From positions 62,001 to 126,000 of the forward strand of contig NJPS01000022.1 of the NCBI GenBank assembly GCA_002946415.1: a stretch of 64,000 bases of DNA, in the 5' to 3' direction. Below the pieces are notes generated by a model that did not search any database, was not told the DNA's origin, and saw only the letters and a program-made list of their open reading frames with translations. A program made the position numbers and the translations under genes. The stretch's first letter is position 1. Each line of letters starts with the position of its first letter. Shown here one piece after another: positions 48,768-61,045 of the stretch. This DNA is from Rutstroemia sp. NJR-2017a BVV2. Its lineage: Eukaryota; Ascomycota; Leotiomycetes; Helotiales; Rutstroemiaceae.

Positions 48768-50207
48768 ATATTCTCCTGACTGTTTGATTTCATTGCACAT
48801 ACCATACATAACATAACATACATTCATGTCAATATAATTACACATATTTTCTTTTTTCAGGAAAGAAGAAGAAGAAGAAAAGAATAAAATCAAAGTATCA
48901 CACAGAAATCTAGCATCCCACCACCTGGCAGTCACAGAATCCGAGCAAACCCGCAAAGCACACCTCGGCAAAAAGAGCTACACCCCTAATTCTAGCCCGC
49001 TTCCGTTTCGATATCCAGCTTACGTATGCGACGAATCTGCAAAAGAGACTGCGCAGAGAGGAACGCTGGGCGGGGGATAGACCGACGGGGGCGCAGATTA
49101 GGGGGGAGGAGAGGAGATCGGTTGAGGCGTTGGAGAGGAGCTTGGAGTGGTTGGAGGGGGTTTTGGGGGGGTTGGGGGAGGAGATGGAGAGGGTGAGAGG
49201 TATGATGGAGGGGCCTATTGGAGGGCTGATGCATAGGGCGTTGGAGAGAGTTAGGTTGTGGGGTTTAGGTGAGGGAGGAGAAGGGGTGTGTGAGTGGGTG
49301 GGGAAGGGGGAGGAGGTGGATGGGGAGTTGGAGGGGGTGAGGAGGTGGGCGGGGAGGATGCAGGGGAGGTTTTGGTGGGAAGCTCGGGATGAGGAAGAAT
49401 GATCTAGGTCTGATCGTGTTTGGGTGAGCTTGGTCTTAAAGTGAGGCTGGACCGGGGATTTTATTGCGGCATGTGATAATATTTCCAGTGACAAGCTCGG
49501 GGGTTATAATCAGAGTTAATTTCTTACTATTAAGTAGCACTTGTAATACAAAGCTACCATTTACAGATTAGAGTCTCTGCATATGCCTACGAGAAGGTCT
49601 TTCCACCATGAATCCTCGATACCAATCACTAACTTCAATCTCAAACTACTCAGCACCTACACGCAACTACAGTCTACAGAACTGATAATGAGCCAACAGC
49701 AATCACTTGAGCATAAGGGATCTGCAAACGTGCTTTATATAAACCTTCGGCGAGATGTCAATGTATGAATCTAAGATGCACAATTAAATCGCAAAGGCTC
49801 TACATGAAAAGCCTTGAAGAGATATCATCATGTCATTGTATGAATCTATGACAGACAATGAAAACTAGAGGAGTATGTAGAATGAAACACATGTACATCA
49901 GTGACTAGACGGATATCACATATGTAAGAGAGAATGTCCCACCTGAAGATATACAATGAGAGAGGACAGGAGATAAAAAGTGGTTAACAGCCAGACTGTA
50001 TTTTCTAGCTCCTAGCTCGGTATCAAGATTATAATCTACAGTATGTGACTACACAGTTACATCCAATCTCAAACTCCCCATTCCTCCCAATCCATGCATG
50101 CTCATTTGATAATCTCCAGTCCACTTCATATCTACCACAGTCCTACAGTCCCTGCAACCAGATCTTCCCCATCCATCACCTATCTCTTTGTTGAAAGCAA
50201 AACTCGT
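48768..50207. other. Spacer with unresolved coding potential at 48910-49494
   Basis: Downstream of PEX20 the bases 48910-49494 are strongly strand-asymmetric (G-rich on +) and open in more than one frame. On the minus strand an ATG-initiated frame (49494-48910) gives 194 residues rich in Ser/Pro. On the plus strand a frame from 48916 to 49402 gives a helical, Leu/Glu-rich peptide (SLEWLEGVLGGLGEEMERV) but has no ATG and would need a spliced start. I cannot decide which, if either, is real. The rest, to 50207, has no recognisable content. Confidence 0.35.
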
Positions 50208-53202
50208 TCACAACAGCATCGTAGTCACGACACCGGATGACCTGACGCTACGCTCGAAAAGTGACTGAGACATGTACTGATACGACTCATTTCGATGCTT
50301 TGGACCGACAACCGGTTTCCCTTGCGTATGATCTCCCAGCAACACAAGGCTATTATGCTCGATCTGCAAAGTAACCGCAATATCCGCATCCAAGGCCGCA
50401 GCAGCTTCATCGATGAGAACAAGCGGAAACTTCATCTTCATTTCCTTGAAGTAAGCGCTGTTATTGTATGTACAGTACTAATAAAAATATGTGCCTTGTC
50501 GGTCAAACTCATGAAGCCGCCAAGTCCAAATGAAGACCCATCAGAAGTTTGAACTTATTCTTGAAGAAGTCCAATGCGTTGGGCTGAAGATGGATGTCTC
50601 CTTTCGCAGCATCCTGCATTTGCTTGTAGACAGACAGGAAGCCTTTTGTTTTTTCATCGCGGTGGTCGTCCTGCAAGTGACGTTGAGCATACGATATGAT
50701 GTGGCGCCACAACTGGAACTCTTCGAAGATGTCATCGCTGGTAGACCCGATACTCTTTGGTTTGTAGTTGATAGATTCCATGATATGGCCGATCGCTTCA
50801 GAGACGATGGAGAAGTAAATTACTCTGATGTCGTCCCTAAAGTGACTCGGTACTGCTTTCATGGCTGAAACAAACTTGGCAGCGTTCGCCTTTCTCGCTG
50901 CGTCGGATGAGCTTGCGACGAGGACATTCTGTCTTGCCATGGCGGCGTGTAGAGCGGTAATTGTGGCGGTGGTTGACTTTCCACTCCCAGGAGCACCGGA
51001 TACGACAGACACGTAATTGGACAGAGCGGCGTTGATAGCATCCTGCTGAAGGCTTATTAATCTGACAGGTACTGTGCCATTCCTCAAATATCACAAGAGC
51101 TTCGGATCGGCTCTCGAAATATGTGTCTATGACAGCTTTAATCGAGTTGAAGCCATCTACATTCGGCTTTCGACAGAGGATGAAGTCTTGGAGATGCTTG
51201 TCGTCACCATCCCGAATCCATTCGATTGCATATAATTGTCGTAAAGCTGGCGATAAGTTGAAATGAAGATCAGCCTTGACCTTGAACTTGCCGCCCTGAC
51301 ACCACTCCTCACCCCATGGTGGCGGCTCATTGCCAAGGAAGTATTCAAACATGAGGTCAGCTTGTGTTTCCGCTTTAACCACTGTGACATCGATATGAGC
51401 TTCATGCGTTTATTCACCAGCATCTGTGTAGCATTGTAGCGTGAATACAGTGCCAGGTGGTAATTGTGGTAATTCAACCCCTAAACTCTTCTCTACATCC
51501 AGATAGATGTGGTAGTGATTTGGATCACCAGGATCTGCACCGATCGTGGCTTGATGCAAGGTCGATTCGGGCTCCCAGTTGTAAACAGCTTTGGCCGACA
51601 CACGCTGCCAGTGAGTATCTTGAATGAGTCCGTTGGTGTGAATGGTAGCCCATTCTTTGATCGAAGTAAAGTGTGCAAGAGCATTCAATGTCCCGAGTCT
51701 ATTCTCCGCAGAATCCTTATTACTTTTGAGCCATGGCAGGTGATTCATTGGTTGCAAACCACGCAACAACTGCTCTGTGTAGGACATTCCTAAGAGTCTT
51801 CGAGAGAAGGTGCTTGTCGAGTGAAATTGTACCCCCAGTAGATACCCTTCTTTAAGCATCGCTCAGCCAGGTCGTCCCAAAATTCTTCCGAAAATCGAGC
51901 ACTTTCTACAGCAGACGGTCGAATCACGGTTGTAGACCAGATGGTGGATTGCTGCAATGAGTTCCAAATTGATTCCGCAGTCGAAGACTTATGCTCGGAG
52001 AGCTCCTGGTGGATATAATGATCTGCGGGCTTAACTCTGAAAGTAATAACGTCGACGCCCCGTGTGTTGCCGACCCTTTGAACATTTGCCAGTAGAGTGC
52101 TATCAGACATGCCATCAAGAGCTGGAAGTTGAAGTGACCCGAGAGTTTCTGCTAGAGAAACCATATCTGGGAACGGAATGTGCTTTCGCGACGGGAGCGA
52201 CTCCATACACTCGGGGCTAATACACAACCTTGCCACATGGGTAAACACAGGCTTCGAGCTCGTGTCGAGCACTTTCTTCCCCCAACAGATATCGAAGCGA
52301 GGATTTTGGGAGGCGAGGCGGTATACGCAGCGATTGGACTCATTCTCGGTCATGGGCACAACCGTTCTGTCGTTGAATGAGTATAACACAAGACAATCAG
52401 TCATCTTGTACATTGAGATGAAGTCAGCAGTTAATTTGCGTGTCGTTTTTGACGCCTTTGGTTTGCGGAGAGCTTGAACAGCCTGTTTATTGCCATGTTT
52501 TGAAGGAGAATCCGACCCCAAAGCTCTCGTGTGCTCTCCTTTGTAAGCATCTGTCCATTTTCGATATGCTCCTTTGGTGTACTCCAGCTTGCTCTCTCAC
52601 GTAGTCGCTGCCTTCTTTTTGAAGAATCATTTTCGTCGTCATCACCTTCTCCATCTCTGCGCTTCTTGTTCGGGCCACTCCCATCATCATCATCGTCGCA
52701 TTGTTTACGTTTCTGCAAAGGTTCGTCTTTGTCAGGGTGTCCGAATGATTGTCCTTGATGAGAACCCATTGGCATGTTTAACAACGACATGCTACCTTTG
52801 GGCTCCTTCGAAAATGTGTAATTAATTCGAGTTTGGAGATTCTGGATTTTCAATAACTTGTGAAGGTGGAGAGGGAAAAAGGTGAGGAGAAGGGAATGAA
52901 GGGAAAATAGTGAGGAGGGGAACGAGGGAATCGATAACAGAATAGGAAAGACTTCTCGGTAACGTACCCGCAACCTGGCTAGCTACCTGCGGTTTTGGAC
53001 CTCGCTCATCGGAGATCTTTCTCGCTATCAAGGTATCCGAATGACCAACCACCTCACCTTTGTTTGCAAATATCTTCTGAGCAGAGACCGTCAACTCATT
53101 CACTGCTCTTGGAGCAGAGTAGGTAGATGGTGCAGTTCCATTAATGACACTGGCTGTATGTCGCTGAGCAACGAGTACAGACGAGGGGTTGTCGTCTCCC
53201 AC
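50208..53202 (-). pseudogene. Broken superfamily 1 (Upf1/Nam7-like) helicase gene
   Basis: A probable first exon (53202 to about 52970) is followed by an acidic/basic nuclear-type region, then a long region of coherent protein scattered over different frames. The helicase core is recognisable: Walker A GAPGSGKSTT (near 50975-51005), motif II LVLIDEAAAALDAD and the motif III-like LLGDHTQGKP. Breaks on the minus strand include a frame change near 52600 and a one-base loss at a G run (51832-51836). An in-frame TAA lies at 51410-51412. Further frame changes occur near 51085, 50512, 50450 and 50240. After this the reading ends at a stop before helicase motifs IV-VI. No GT-AG introns explain these shifts. 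Most fungal relatives are long RNA or DNA helicases; this copy looks non-functional. Confidence 0.75.
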
Positions 53203-53796
53203 CCGCGCAACCGTGAGACGATTGTTTTCAGACTGTTAGACTGCATGCGGACAACAGGTTTCCCATCGTTTCATTCTTCTAACCCAGGCTACACATTCAT
53301 TGAACTCATCCATGGTGTCATGTATTCAACCGTCAGCCATTGAAACTGGCCTCGTCTTTCTCATCACTTATGGAGACACACGCCCAAACTACATGAAGTC
53401 GAAGCGCCATTAAGCTCAATATCTCCGCGACTTTTATCTCTCAGCTCTCATGATATCCTGAAGTTCAGAAAACTCAAGAGTCAGTACTCGCGCCCGTACC
53501 TGCTTGGAAGAAAGCGGGGCAAGAATACCGGAGCAGAACTCACTAGAGAATTTGTTGCATAGTATTGATACAAGAACTCCGATGCATAGGTTTTTGGTAT
53601 AAGAATCCAGTAGCAGAACTTCACTTGATGACTGCTGGCCCACGAAAAAGATTATGCATTAATAAAAGTAGCATATGGCAACCACATATACACGTGATGA
53701 TTTTACGCTCCAAGACAGACGTACACCAAACACCTCATCAATCCAGCGCATCCATTCAATCAATTTTCATAGCACACCTCCAGCCCCTCGCATCAT
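53203..53796. other. Intergenic region
   Basis: About 590 bp lies between the 5' end of the broken helicase gene and the 3' end of the TMEM135-like gene. No coding content was recognised. Confidence 0.6.
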
Positions 53797-55603
53797 CTAC
53801 AAGAGCTTTTCCCTCCCCTCCTCCTTCAATCTCTTCTCCTCCTCCGCGACAAAATCCCTCCACCCCTCCCCCCTCATCCCCGCAATCATTTTCCTCAACA
53901 ATCCACTATTGAGCTGCCTTCCATCCCTCTCATACACACATTCTAGCACTATCAAGCTCAGCACAAACAACCCCACATCACCACCTTTAATCCCCTTCCA
54001 CCAACCCCTCTTCTTCCCCACTTTCCACAGCGAGTCCAGAGATGTGCGCGCAATGTACAGGAACTCCCCTCTTCCTTCTTTACGCACTATGTAACCCCAT
54101 AGACCACCGAGTGCGCCGCCGAGGAAGAAACGTTGGGTGGGGAGGACGTGGCGGGGCAGAAGGGCTTGGAAGGCGCAGATGCTGGCCCAGGAGGTGCCGA
54201 TGGCGCCGGCGATGTGGACGGTGTTTTTGAGAATTCGTCCGGCGAGGCTGTTGAGGGAGGTGATGGGGGAGTTGTAGAATTTGCGGTAGGAGGGGATGGA
54301 GAAGAGGGTTAGTATGACGGTGAAGACTTTGGCGAGTTTGGGGAAGACTCGGATCCAGTAGGTGATGTAGGTGCGGAGGCAAGAAGGGTCTGAGGGGTGG
54401 AGAGTTGCGCAGGTGAGAGATGTGATGAGAGGGTGAGCTGGGGCGGTTATGGGGGATATTGTTGAAAGTGTAGGTGGGAGTGTGGTATTATTAGGGAAGA
54501 GAATGGGTGAGGTGAAGGGTCTATGTTGTTGTTAGCTCTTTGTATGCCTGAGACAATGTAGATCAACATACGGGTAGTTGAGACGAGCCATTTCGGCAAG
54601 ATTATCCACAATACCATACGTAGATGGCCATGGAAGGTGCGCGGGGTAATCCTCTGGTCGATGGTGGATATAATGAGGGGAGTTTTTGAGAATGAAATCG
54701 CCGTATGACTAGGTATATGTTAGAAGGATTCTTTAATTTTCTGGAAAGAACCTTTACCTTTGGGAAACAATCCCTATCAAAGACAAAAGAATGAAACAGT
54801 TGACCACAAGTCAGAGGGAAAATCAACCAGCTTCCCCACCACCAAGGTCTTTCCCATCGGCTTCCCTCTTTACCCCATATCCAGCCCTCTTCCTCTGCTA
54901 GATTGTATGCGCTTTCTGCTGCACGACTCAAAGCATATATAGCAATGGTAACTCTCAGTTGGTCGCTCGGGTAAATGGCCAACATGCATCCTGCTAGACC
55001 TGCTCCTACAGCAGGCGCAAAAGTCGACGTCAGTGTTTTAGTTGTCTTCTTGTTTCGCTGCCTGAAAGGCCGTGCTTCGGGGGTAAGAAGATGGGCTCGC
55101 AGGCGCGTGAAGAATCGAAACAGGATCCGATGTAATAGAAGGATGCCAGAAAGCGATAACGATAGTCGGAAGTTTGGAGACTTCCATAATGAGACTTTCT
55201 TTCCTCTGTATTGATGGTTAGCTTCCACCTAACCGCGCCATTGACCTGATAATGAAGCAATGTACCTTTCTGTGCCCAGTAGTTTCTCGTTGATTAAGCC
55301 CCATAACTTCAATCCAGCGCTTGTCGCAAGAAACAATCGCAGACTACCCCTCACGGCCGCAGCGTTGTAATCATCGCGCCCAGACTTCTCCACCAGCTTC
55401 TCTACCTTCGTGACGGTCGGCGCATTTCTCTTCAAGACTTTGGATCGTGAGATAATATATTTATGGAGGCTTTCGTATTCTTTTGCGGAGATGGTGTATC
55501 TAAGCGCGTTGCGTAGAATGGGGTCCGCGGTGGATTTTGCGGAGATGCGATCGCGTGGTGGTGGTGATGGTCTTCTGGGCGGTTCGTTGGATGCTGAATC
55601 CAT
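53797..55603 (-). CDS. TMEM135/PMP52-like multi-pass membrane protein
   Basis: Four exons (55603-55266, 55205-54758, 54708-54572, 54520-53797) encode 548 residues. The N-terminal half has a helical region (LRYTISAKEYESLHKYIISR), RGSLRLFLATSAGLKLWGL and a hydrophobic segment (SLSLSGILLLHRILFRFF). Then come AGLAGCMLAIYPSD and SRAAESAYNLAEEEGW, with WWGSWLIFPLTCGQLFHSF following. The C-terminal half contains KNSPHYIHHRP, the cysteine-bearing LTCATLHPSDPSCL segment and several further membrane helices (VFTVILTLFSIPSYRKFY, FFLGGALGGLWGYIV, DVGLFVLSLIVLECVY). This order fits the TMEM135 family, which includes a peroxisomal membrane protein (PMP52) linked to fat metabolism and mitochondrial dynamics in animals. 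A peroxisomal location here is inferred from the family. Confidence 0.75.
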
Positions 55604-56577
55604 TGCATAGACAAGCTCTATGAATGTGGCATTGATTGATCTATTGACAATACGGGCCTGGTACCTTTGAGGTTGTAGACGTCCAGGATATCACAACATG
55701 TGAATGATTGTTTAGGGGACCACAAAGACGAAGGACCTCGGTCAATTTGTTGGTGATGGAGTTAAATTAGAAGATCAGCAGCTAGGGGTTCAAATTGGGG
55801 ACTGGTTAAATGATGAAGTGTACGCTCCGACACACGATTTGCATTGGGTTTGAATAACAAATAACGGATTCTTTGTACTCAGCACAGTAACTTTTAACGT
55901 CTTGTTCCAGATATTCGAGATATGACGTTGATTCTGATAACCGTACCAAGATACCAAGTAAGACTACGTCTGATTCATGTGCCTGCAGCGATGGTAGTTG
56001 TCTCAAGGTGAGCTGGGGAATATCCATGAAAATGATATCAGGTGTAACGGGGTATATCAGGCACACGAATGGTTCTAGGACACGTCAAGGAGCTGCACGC
56101 GGTTGGTATTCAGCTATGGAAGATCGGGCATTGGTTTCTTTCAAGCTAGGCTCGCACAGAGAAGCTTGAGCTTCTCTGTGCTTTCACCTCTATCCTTAGC
56201 TTTCATCTCTACCGTCAAGTCTCTCTGCCTTGATCATCTCTACCTACTTCTGCAACATCCTTCGGCTCTCCCGCCCACTTACTGCACGCGCCCATGGGAG
56301 CTGTGTCGTGGCAATCACAAGTTGAGCTGTGTCGAAAGCCAGACCATAATCAACAGCCAGACCACATCAACAGCCTAAAACCTCTCGATCAATTGTATCC
56401 TCTTCTTCGGTTGGGTCCTCTTCTCTTCACAGTAGTTGATCTCTTCTTCATGGTGCAGTCAAGACTGCCATCACAATGAAAAGTAAATCCCGAAGGATAG
56501 CCATCAAAAATTCCCCCGATCAGGTGCCCGAAGGCAACTGAACGATTCTCGTCGCCCCGATGTGCAATGGAGGACTC

Positions 56578-58054
56578 GTATCGCAGCTTTCCAATGCTTG
56601 ATCTGGAATAGCTTCAAGAAGGTAAGTATGAAGAGAAAGGAGAAAAAAGAAGAAGGAAATCAGAGAATCGAGGCCTTCTTGAAGGTAAAACTTAGTGGTC
56701 TGTGCTTAGTCTAACCTGGCTGGCCACTTTTAGCGAAGCAGAGATTTTCCGTGCAAACAATGCAAACAGTGCGTGCCTCTCTCAAACCAGTATAGCGCAG
56801 TAGAAGAGCTTGTGCTTACTAAGCCTGCATAAACAAGTGGCATGTGAAGCGCGACTGAGGGCAACGCCGAGAGGTATTCAAAACCGATGGCTGATTGGCG
56901 GAAGACTTTATTCTCGGGACAGGTTGACGAGTGTTGATGAGTGTTGAGAGTGTTGAGAGTGTTGATGAGTGTTGAGAGTGTTGACGAGTGTCGACGATAC
57001 GACCCTTCACCGGCTTCAAGAATCCAGTCGTCTAGTCCAAAGGTGTAATTGACTAACGTAGTCACGTTAGTCAATTGCACTGAGTTGTTCGTAGCCTGTC
57101 AACCCAACAGCAGTGCAGAGCTGCTATTCGACTCGTATATATGCGAGTCTAACAGCAATCAAGGTGTTGATGGTAGGTGGTAGAAAAGTAGTAGGAGGCT
57201 GTTCTAGAAACAATGAATCAGTTAAGCAAATGGCTGAGAGACATCAGCAAATGGAAAGGAAAGAAGGGAAGGCAGCAGAGTAAACACTGGATGATTACGC
57301 AGGTCCCAAGATTTCAGATAGGGATGATCCCACAAGCGTGCACTTCGGTTTCGATAGAGCAATTCCATGATAGTGCTCGGTGTCGTGGTTGAAGTTGCAT
57401 CGATCCACCAGTAATGAGCACTTTGAGGGAGAAAAGAAAAACAAAGGAATGAGAGAGAAGAAGACGAAGGAATGAGAGAAAAGAAAGACAGCTAGGTTAG
57501 TGTGGCCTAGCTTCTTACTTAGGGTATGCATTGAAGGAAGCAAGCAACGATGAAGGTGAACTACGAACGTCTGGTCGACCTTCGGACCCAGCCCAGAGAT
57601 AAAAGAGGAAGGCAGTAGTGGCTACATGGTTGCCCATCTACGCTCGATACTTCTGGTTCATAAATCGGCTCCAGACATTCACCCGAGTGTGAGCTGTGAG
57701 TCCAAACGGTTCTTTCGTCTTCAGTGAAAAATATAATCCGAGCCAACAAGATCCTATTACTCCTTTGATTTACCTGGAGGGGAAAGTCAAGATTTGTATC
57801 TTGTGCAGCCCTGTAAGTCAAATTTGGCCAGTCCCGATATCACTCTGTATAAATCCCTGGATCTGCACTGCGAAGAGTCCCATGGCGGAAGGAAGCAAGG
57901 AATCTTAAGAGCTCAGGGAAGGGGAAGAAGCAGACCACAAGTTTTATCTTCAAGAAGGCCTCGATTCTCTGATTTCCTTCTTCTTTTTTCTCCTTTCTCC
58001 TCATACTTGCCTTCTTGAAGCTGTTCTAGATCAAACATTGGAAAGCTGCAATAG
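56578..58054. repeat. 1.5-kb structure bounded by ~130-bp inverted repeats
   Basis: The arm at 56578-56707 and the reverse complement of 57928-58054 align almost base for base, about 90% by eye. Both contain the order CAGCTTTCCAATG, TTGATCT, AGCTTCAAGAAGG, AAGTATGA, GAGAAAGGAGAAAAAAGAAG, AATCAGAGAATCGAGGCC and TAAAACTT. The interior is 1.22 kb without coding content and includes a minisatellite and a perfect palindrome. It may be a non-autonomous transposon or an inverted duplication. Target-site duplications were not evident. Confidence 0.75.
56928..56998. repeat. GTGTTGA/GTGTTGAGA minisatellite
   Basis: Repeated short units of GTGTTGATGA and GTGTTGAGA type alternate over about 70 bp within the inverted-repeat structure. 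The pattern suggests a higher-order unit of about 20-30 bp. Confidence 0.75.
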
Positions 58055-59891
58055 CAGCTGAGTATACTGGTCTTCTTGGGTCCTTCCAGATCAAGCACTA
58101 AGATACTGTTGACGCCTGTCAACAGTATGCTCGAGATATATGGTCCGTGCACCAAACCACAAAAACGTTGGATTGAACTTCGGCCAGGGGTTGGAACTTC
58201 GAGTCATTATAACTACAAGGGTCCACTTTATACCTTTACGTACCATATGCTCGAGTTATACGAGGCAAAGGTAGCGTGGTTCCGCAGTATCTACCACTCT
58301 ATGAGTCTACATACGTGCATGCAACGCCCTTCCCGGCTTGTATCTCAACTCACCACGGCGCAGTCCTCAGGGAGTGAGAACTACGACTGGACTACTTGCG
58401 AAAAATACCGAATCCTCGCCCAAACATTCACCCGATATGGTGGAACATTTAGTCATGACTTTTAATCACTAAATCTGATACACAACGTGGCGTTCTCTTG
58501 TGTTATCGTTCGGCGACGTAGGAAAGACCCAAACAAGACGCTCCGACTATGAATGCAAGCCTCAAGGTTTCTCATGCTATATAACCTGGGATTACCAAGC
58601 CTCATCTGCGTCACTCATCCGTTGAAGTTAATTTCCCGCCAACTGCATGTATCGTACCTCGCCCAAGAACGCTGAAGGATCCATATACATACATATCAGC
58701 ATTTCCACATACTTGGTTTGCAGATGCACCTCCCCTTCATCTCCTTCTTCTAAGTTACGGTATTTCCACGACCGCCATCCCCGATATGAAGGCTTTACGC
58801 CTCCAGCAGCGCCGCACGACGTTTTTAACGGTCAAGGCTCAAGAATTATTTATCCCGACATTTGATTCGCCGCAAGATAACTTTTCGCATGAAATCCCAT
58901 GCATCACGGCACGGCATTGTTGACAACTTGGCAAATTCACTTCCACTCTCAACTTCCTCCGAAACATACCCCGCACCCACAAATTTCTCCCCTCCCTGCT
59001 TAATCGGACCTCCGCAGCCCTGACCATTCAAAGAGGTCTAAAAAGGAGGCGCAAAGGCCAGGATCACATGTATCGATGAGCACTGAGCAGGTGTTCATTG
59101 TGCGATGATGATATTGCCGCTCGATAATGCCGTGTGTGTGCAATGTCACATTTCGCAATTTGTGCTGCTGATTTTTGCAAGGTTCCCCAGCTTCCGATTC
59201 CAGTGTCTGCATGATGTCGGCAATGGATCCGTCGGCTTTAGGATTTTGTGCAACATATAGCCGGAAAATTGATTAGCCTATTTGGTTTTTTGGTAACATT
59301 TTTGCACCACGAGGCTTGCTCTCGTATCGCGACACCTTTCGCAAGAGACTTAACATGTTGTTCATATTACATGTCAGAGAGTTCTGCATTCTTCTCAAAA
59401 GTTCGGTAAAGGATTCCGAGACTTTAGCACATGTCGTTGGCATTTGGAAACAACCCACATTTCCCGAAAAGGAAGCCCGAGTGAAATGCGACGTTAAAGA
59501 TAACGCCGTCCACTATACACATTCCCAATTCAACCATACTGCGGGCCTGTAAGTGCATGGCTCGTCCACATGCAAACCCTTTTTGTACATTCTTCCGCAT
59601 GCGGCCAGGAGGAAATTGCCCGATTGGAACGTCTAGGGCAGATAACTAACCACCAACCAATATCGCAAGGTTGTCACACGCCAGGATAGACAGACACTCC
59701 GATGTGCTGCATCTATGATCCAACCCAGTTCCCATGCCGGGCTAATAAACGGCGCAATTTAAATTCACTATCTGATATCCCGCCATGCCGTAGCATAAAG
59801 TTTAAGTATGCGGTGTCTGCTAGCACTGGGACTTGCGTGCGTTCAGTTTCCTAAGGATATCCCATCACAAACTTTGTAAACTGACAGCAAG

Positions 59892-60539
59892 ATGTTCAAA
59901 TTCTTCTTCACTGCATTTTTGGCCTCAGCCCTCCTTTCCATCTCCATCGTTAGTGCAGATGTCAATGCCGTAGGTGGCTTCATCTCGCACGCCGGCTGCG
60001 ATGCAGATACCTTTCTCTTCGTAACTAGCATCGAAGTTAGCCCTGCGCCAAACTTCTTCCTAACTATCACACCCACCCTCTCGGGTCTTTGTCCAAATGC
60101 TGCCGGGCAAATGGTCAACTCGACGCTGAACTTGAACAGCTGTCTTGAGAACAGCAATGCAAATCTTCTTGTAAGTCTTCTCTTTCTCTCCAGCTTCATG
60201 TCCCTAGGCTAATTCACTATCCGCAGTGGGAAAGAAAGTAAGTCCACGAGACATCTACTGTTCCGTTCCTTCAGACCCTAATCTATATCAAAACAGCGGC
60301 ATGTTCCAAAACTCCTGCGGTTGTACACTGCAGTTGCCAAATCTATGCTGCGGTTGTGGCAAGGCGAATGGTGGGAAGGTGGATAGCGGAGTCTGTGTTG
60401 ATCTTAGTACGTGTGCCCCTTTTCTTGACCCAGCCTGGTTATAGTCACTTTGTTGGGACTCTGCTCACAATTCACAGACCAAGGCGTCGCAGCAGCTGAT
60501 GGAAAATTAAACTGCGACATACTACCGTCTCTGAAGTGA
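59892..60539 (+). CDS. Secreted cyanovirin-N (CVNH) family protein
   Basis: Four exons (59892-60170, 60227-60237, 60297-60406, 60478-60539) encode 153 residues; the second exon is only 11 nt. A signal peptide is visible (MFKFFFTAFLASALLSISIVSA). The mature part has two CVNH-like half-repeats. The first runs from GGFISHAGC through NSTLNLNSCLENSNANLLW; the second from MFQNSCGCTLQLPNLCCGCG through VDLNQGVAAADGKLNC. The matching ends of the halves (LN-C or DL-N, then a Gly/Asn turn and L-W or L-C) are diagnostic. CVNH proteins are small lectin-like folds, some binding high-mannose glycans; most fungal ones have no proven role. The cysteine content exceeds that of the two-disulfide archetype, and the first half is longer than usual. 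Confidence 0.72.
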
Positions 60540-61045
60540 TGGGATTAATTTTGGATAAGCACTCGGGCAGCTTTCACTAAGTCTTGCTCTTACATTTGTC
60601 AATTTTGGAGCTACGACGTGCAGATATGGGACTTCAATGTGGAGTTTTACGGATGATCATATTTTTTGGGGAAAAGTGGTGATGATATGAGCGTGCTAAT
60701 TGTGCATTCAACTATTACATTTCCAGAACTTATGCTTGCTTTAGTGACCTGAAGTAGCAATTAGGAGTTAAGTCTTAATAAAATGAACTCAACTGTTGAG
60801 TGACACCTGGCATCTATTCGAGCAGATCTTCTAATGGACATAGTGAGGTTCTGATCGATAGATAGATGAAGGAGCAATTAATACCTGAAAGAAGTATATA
60901 CCTACATATATACTCCACGGCTAGTATTGCCAACCCGACATCCGAAGAAGTAGAAGCACACTCCCCAGCACAGAGCTCAGCTCAACTCAGGGTTTCAAAT
61001 CGCATTCACACACATACATAACCACCACAGACCCCCATACATCAA
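60540..61045. other. Intergenic region between convergent genes
   Basis: About 500 AT-rich bases with no coding content, holding the 3' flanks of both neighbours. Confidence 0.65.

Larger units (their letters stand above)
55604..59891. other. Gene-free region holding a large inverted-repeat structure
   Basis: This 4.3-kb stretch has no recognisable gene. It contains a pair of roughly 130-bp inverted repeats (56578-56707 and 57928-58054) and a GTGTTGA-type minisatellite near 56928-56998. Three perfect hairpins lie at 56154-56181, 57047-57076 and 58103-58128. The part from 58200 to 59891 is unremarkable and includes the promoter of the cyanovirin-like gene. Confidence 0.6.
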
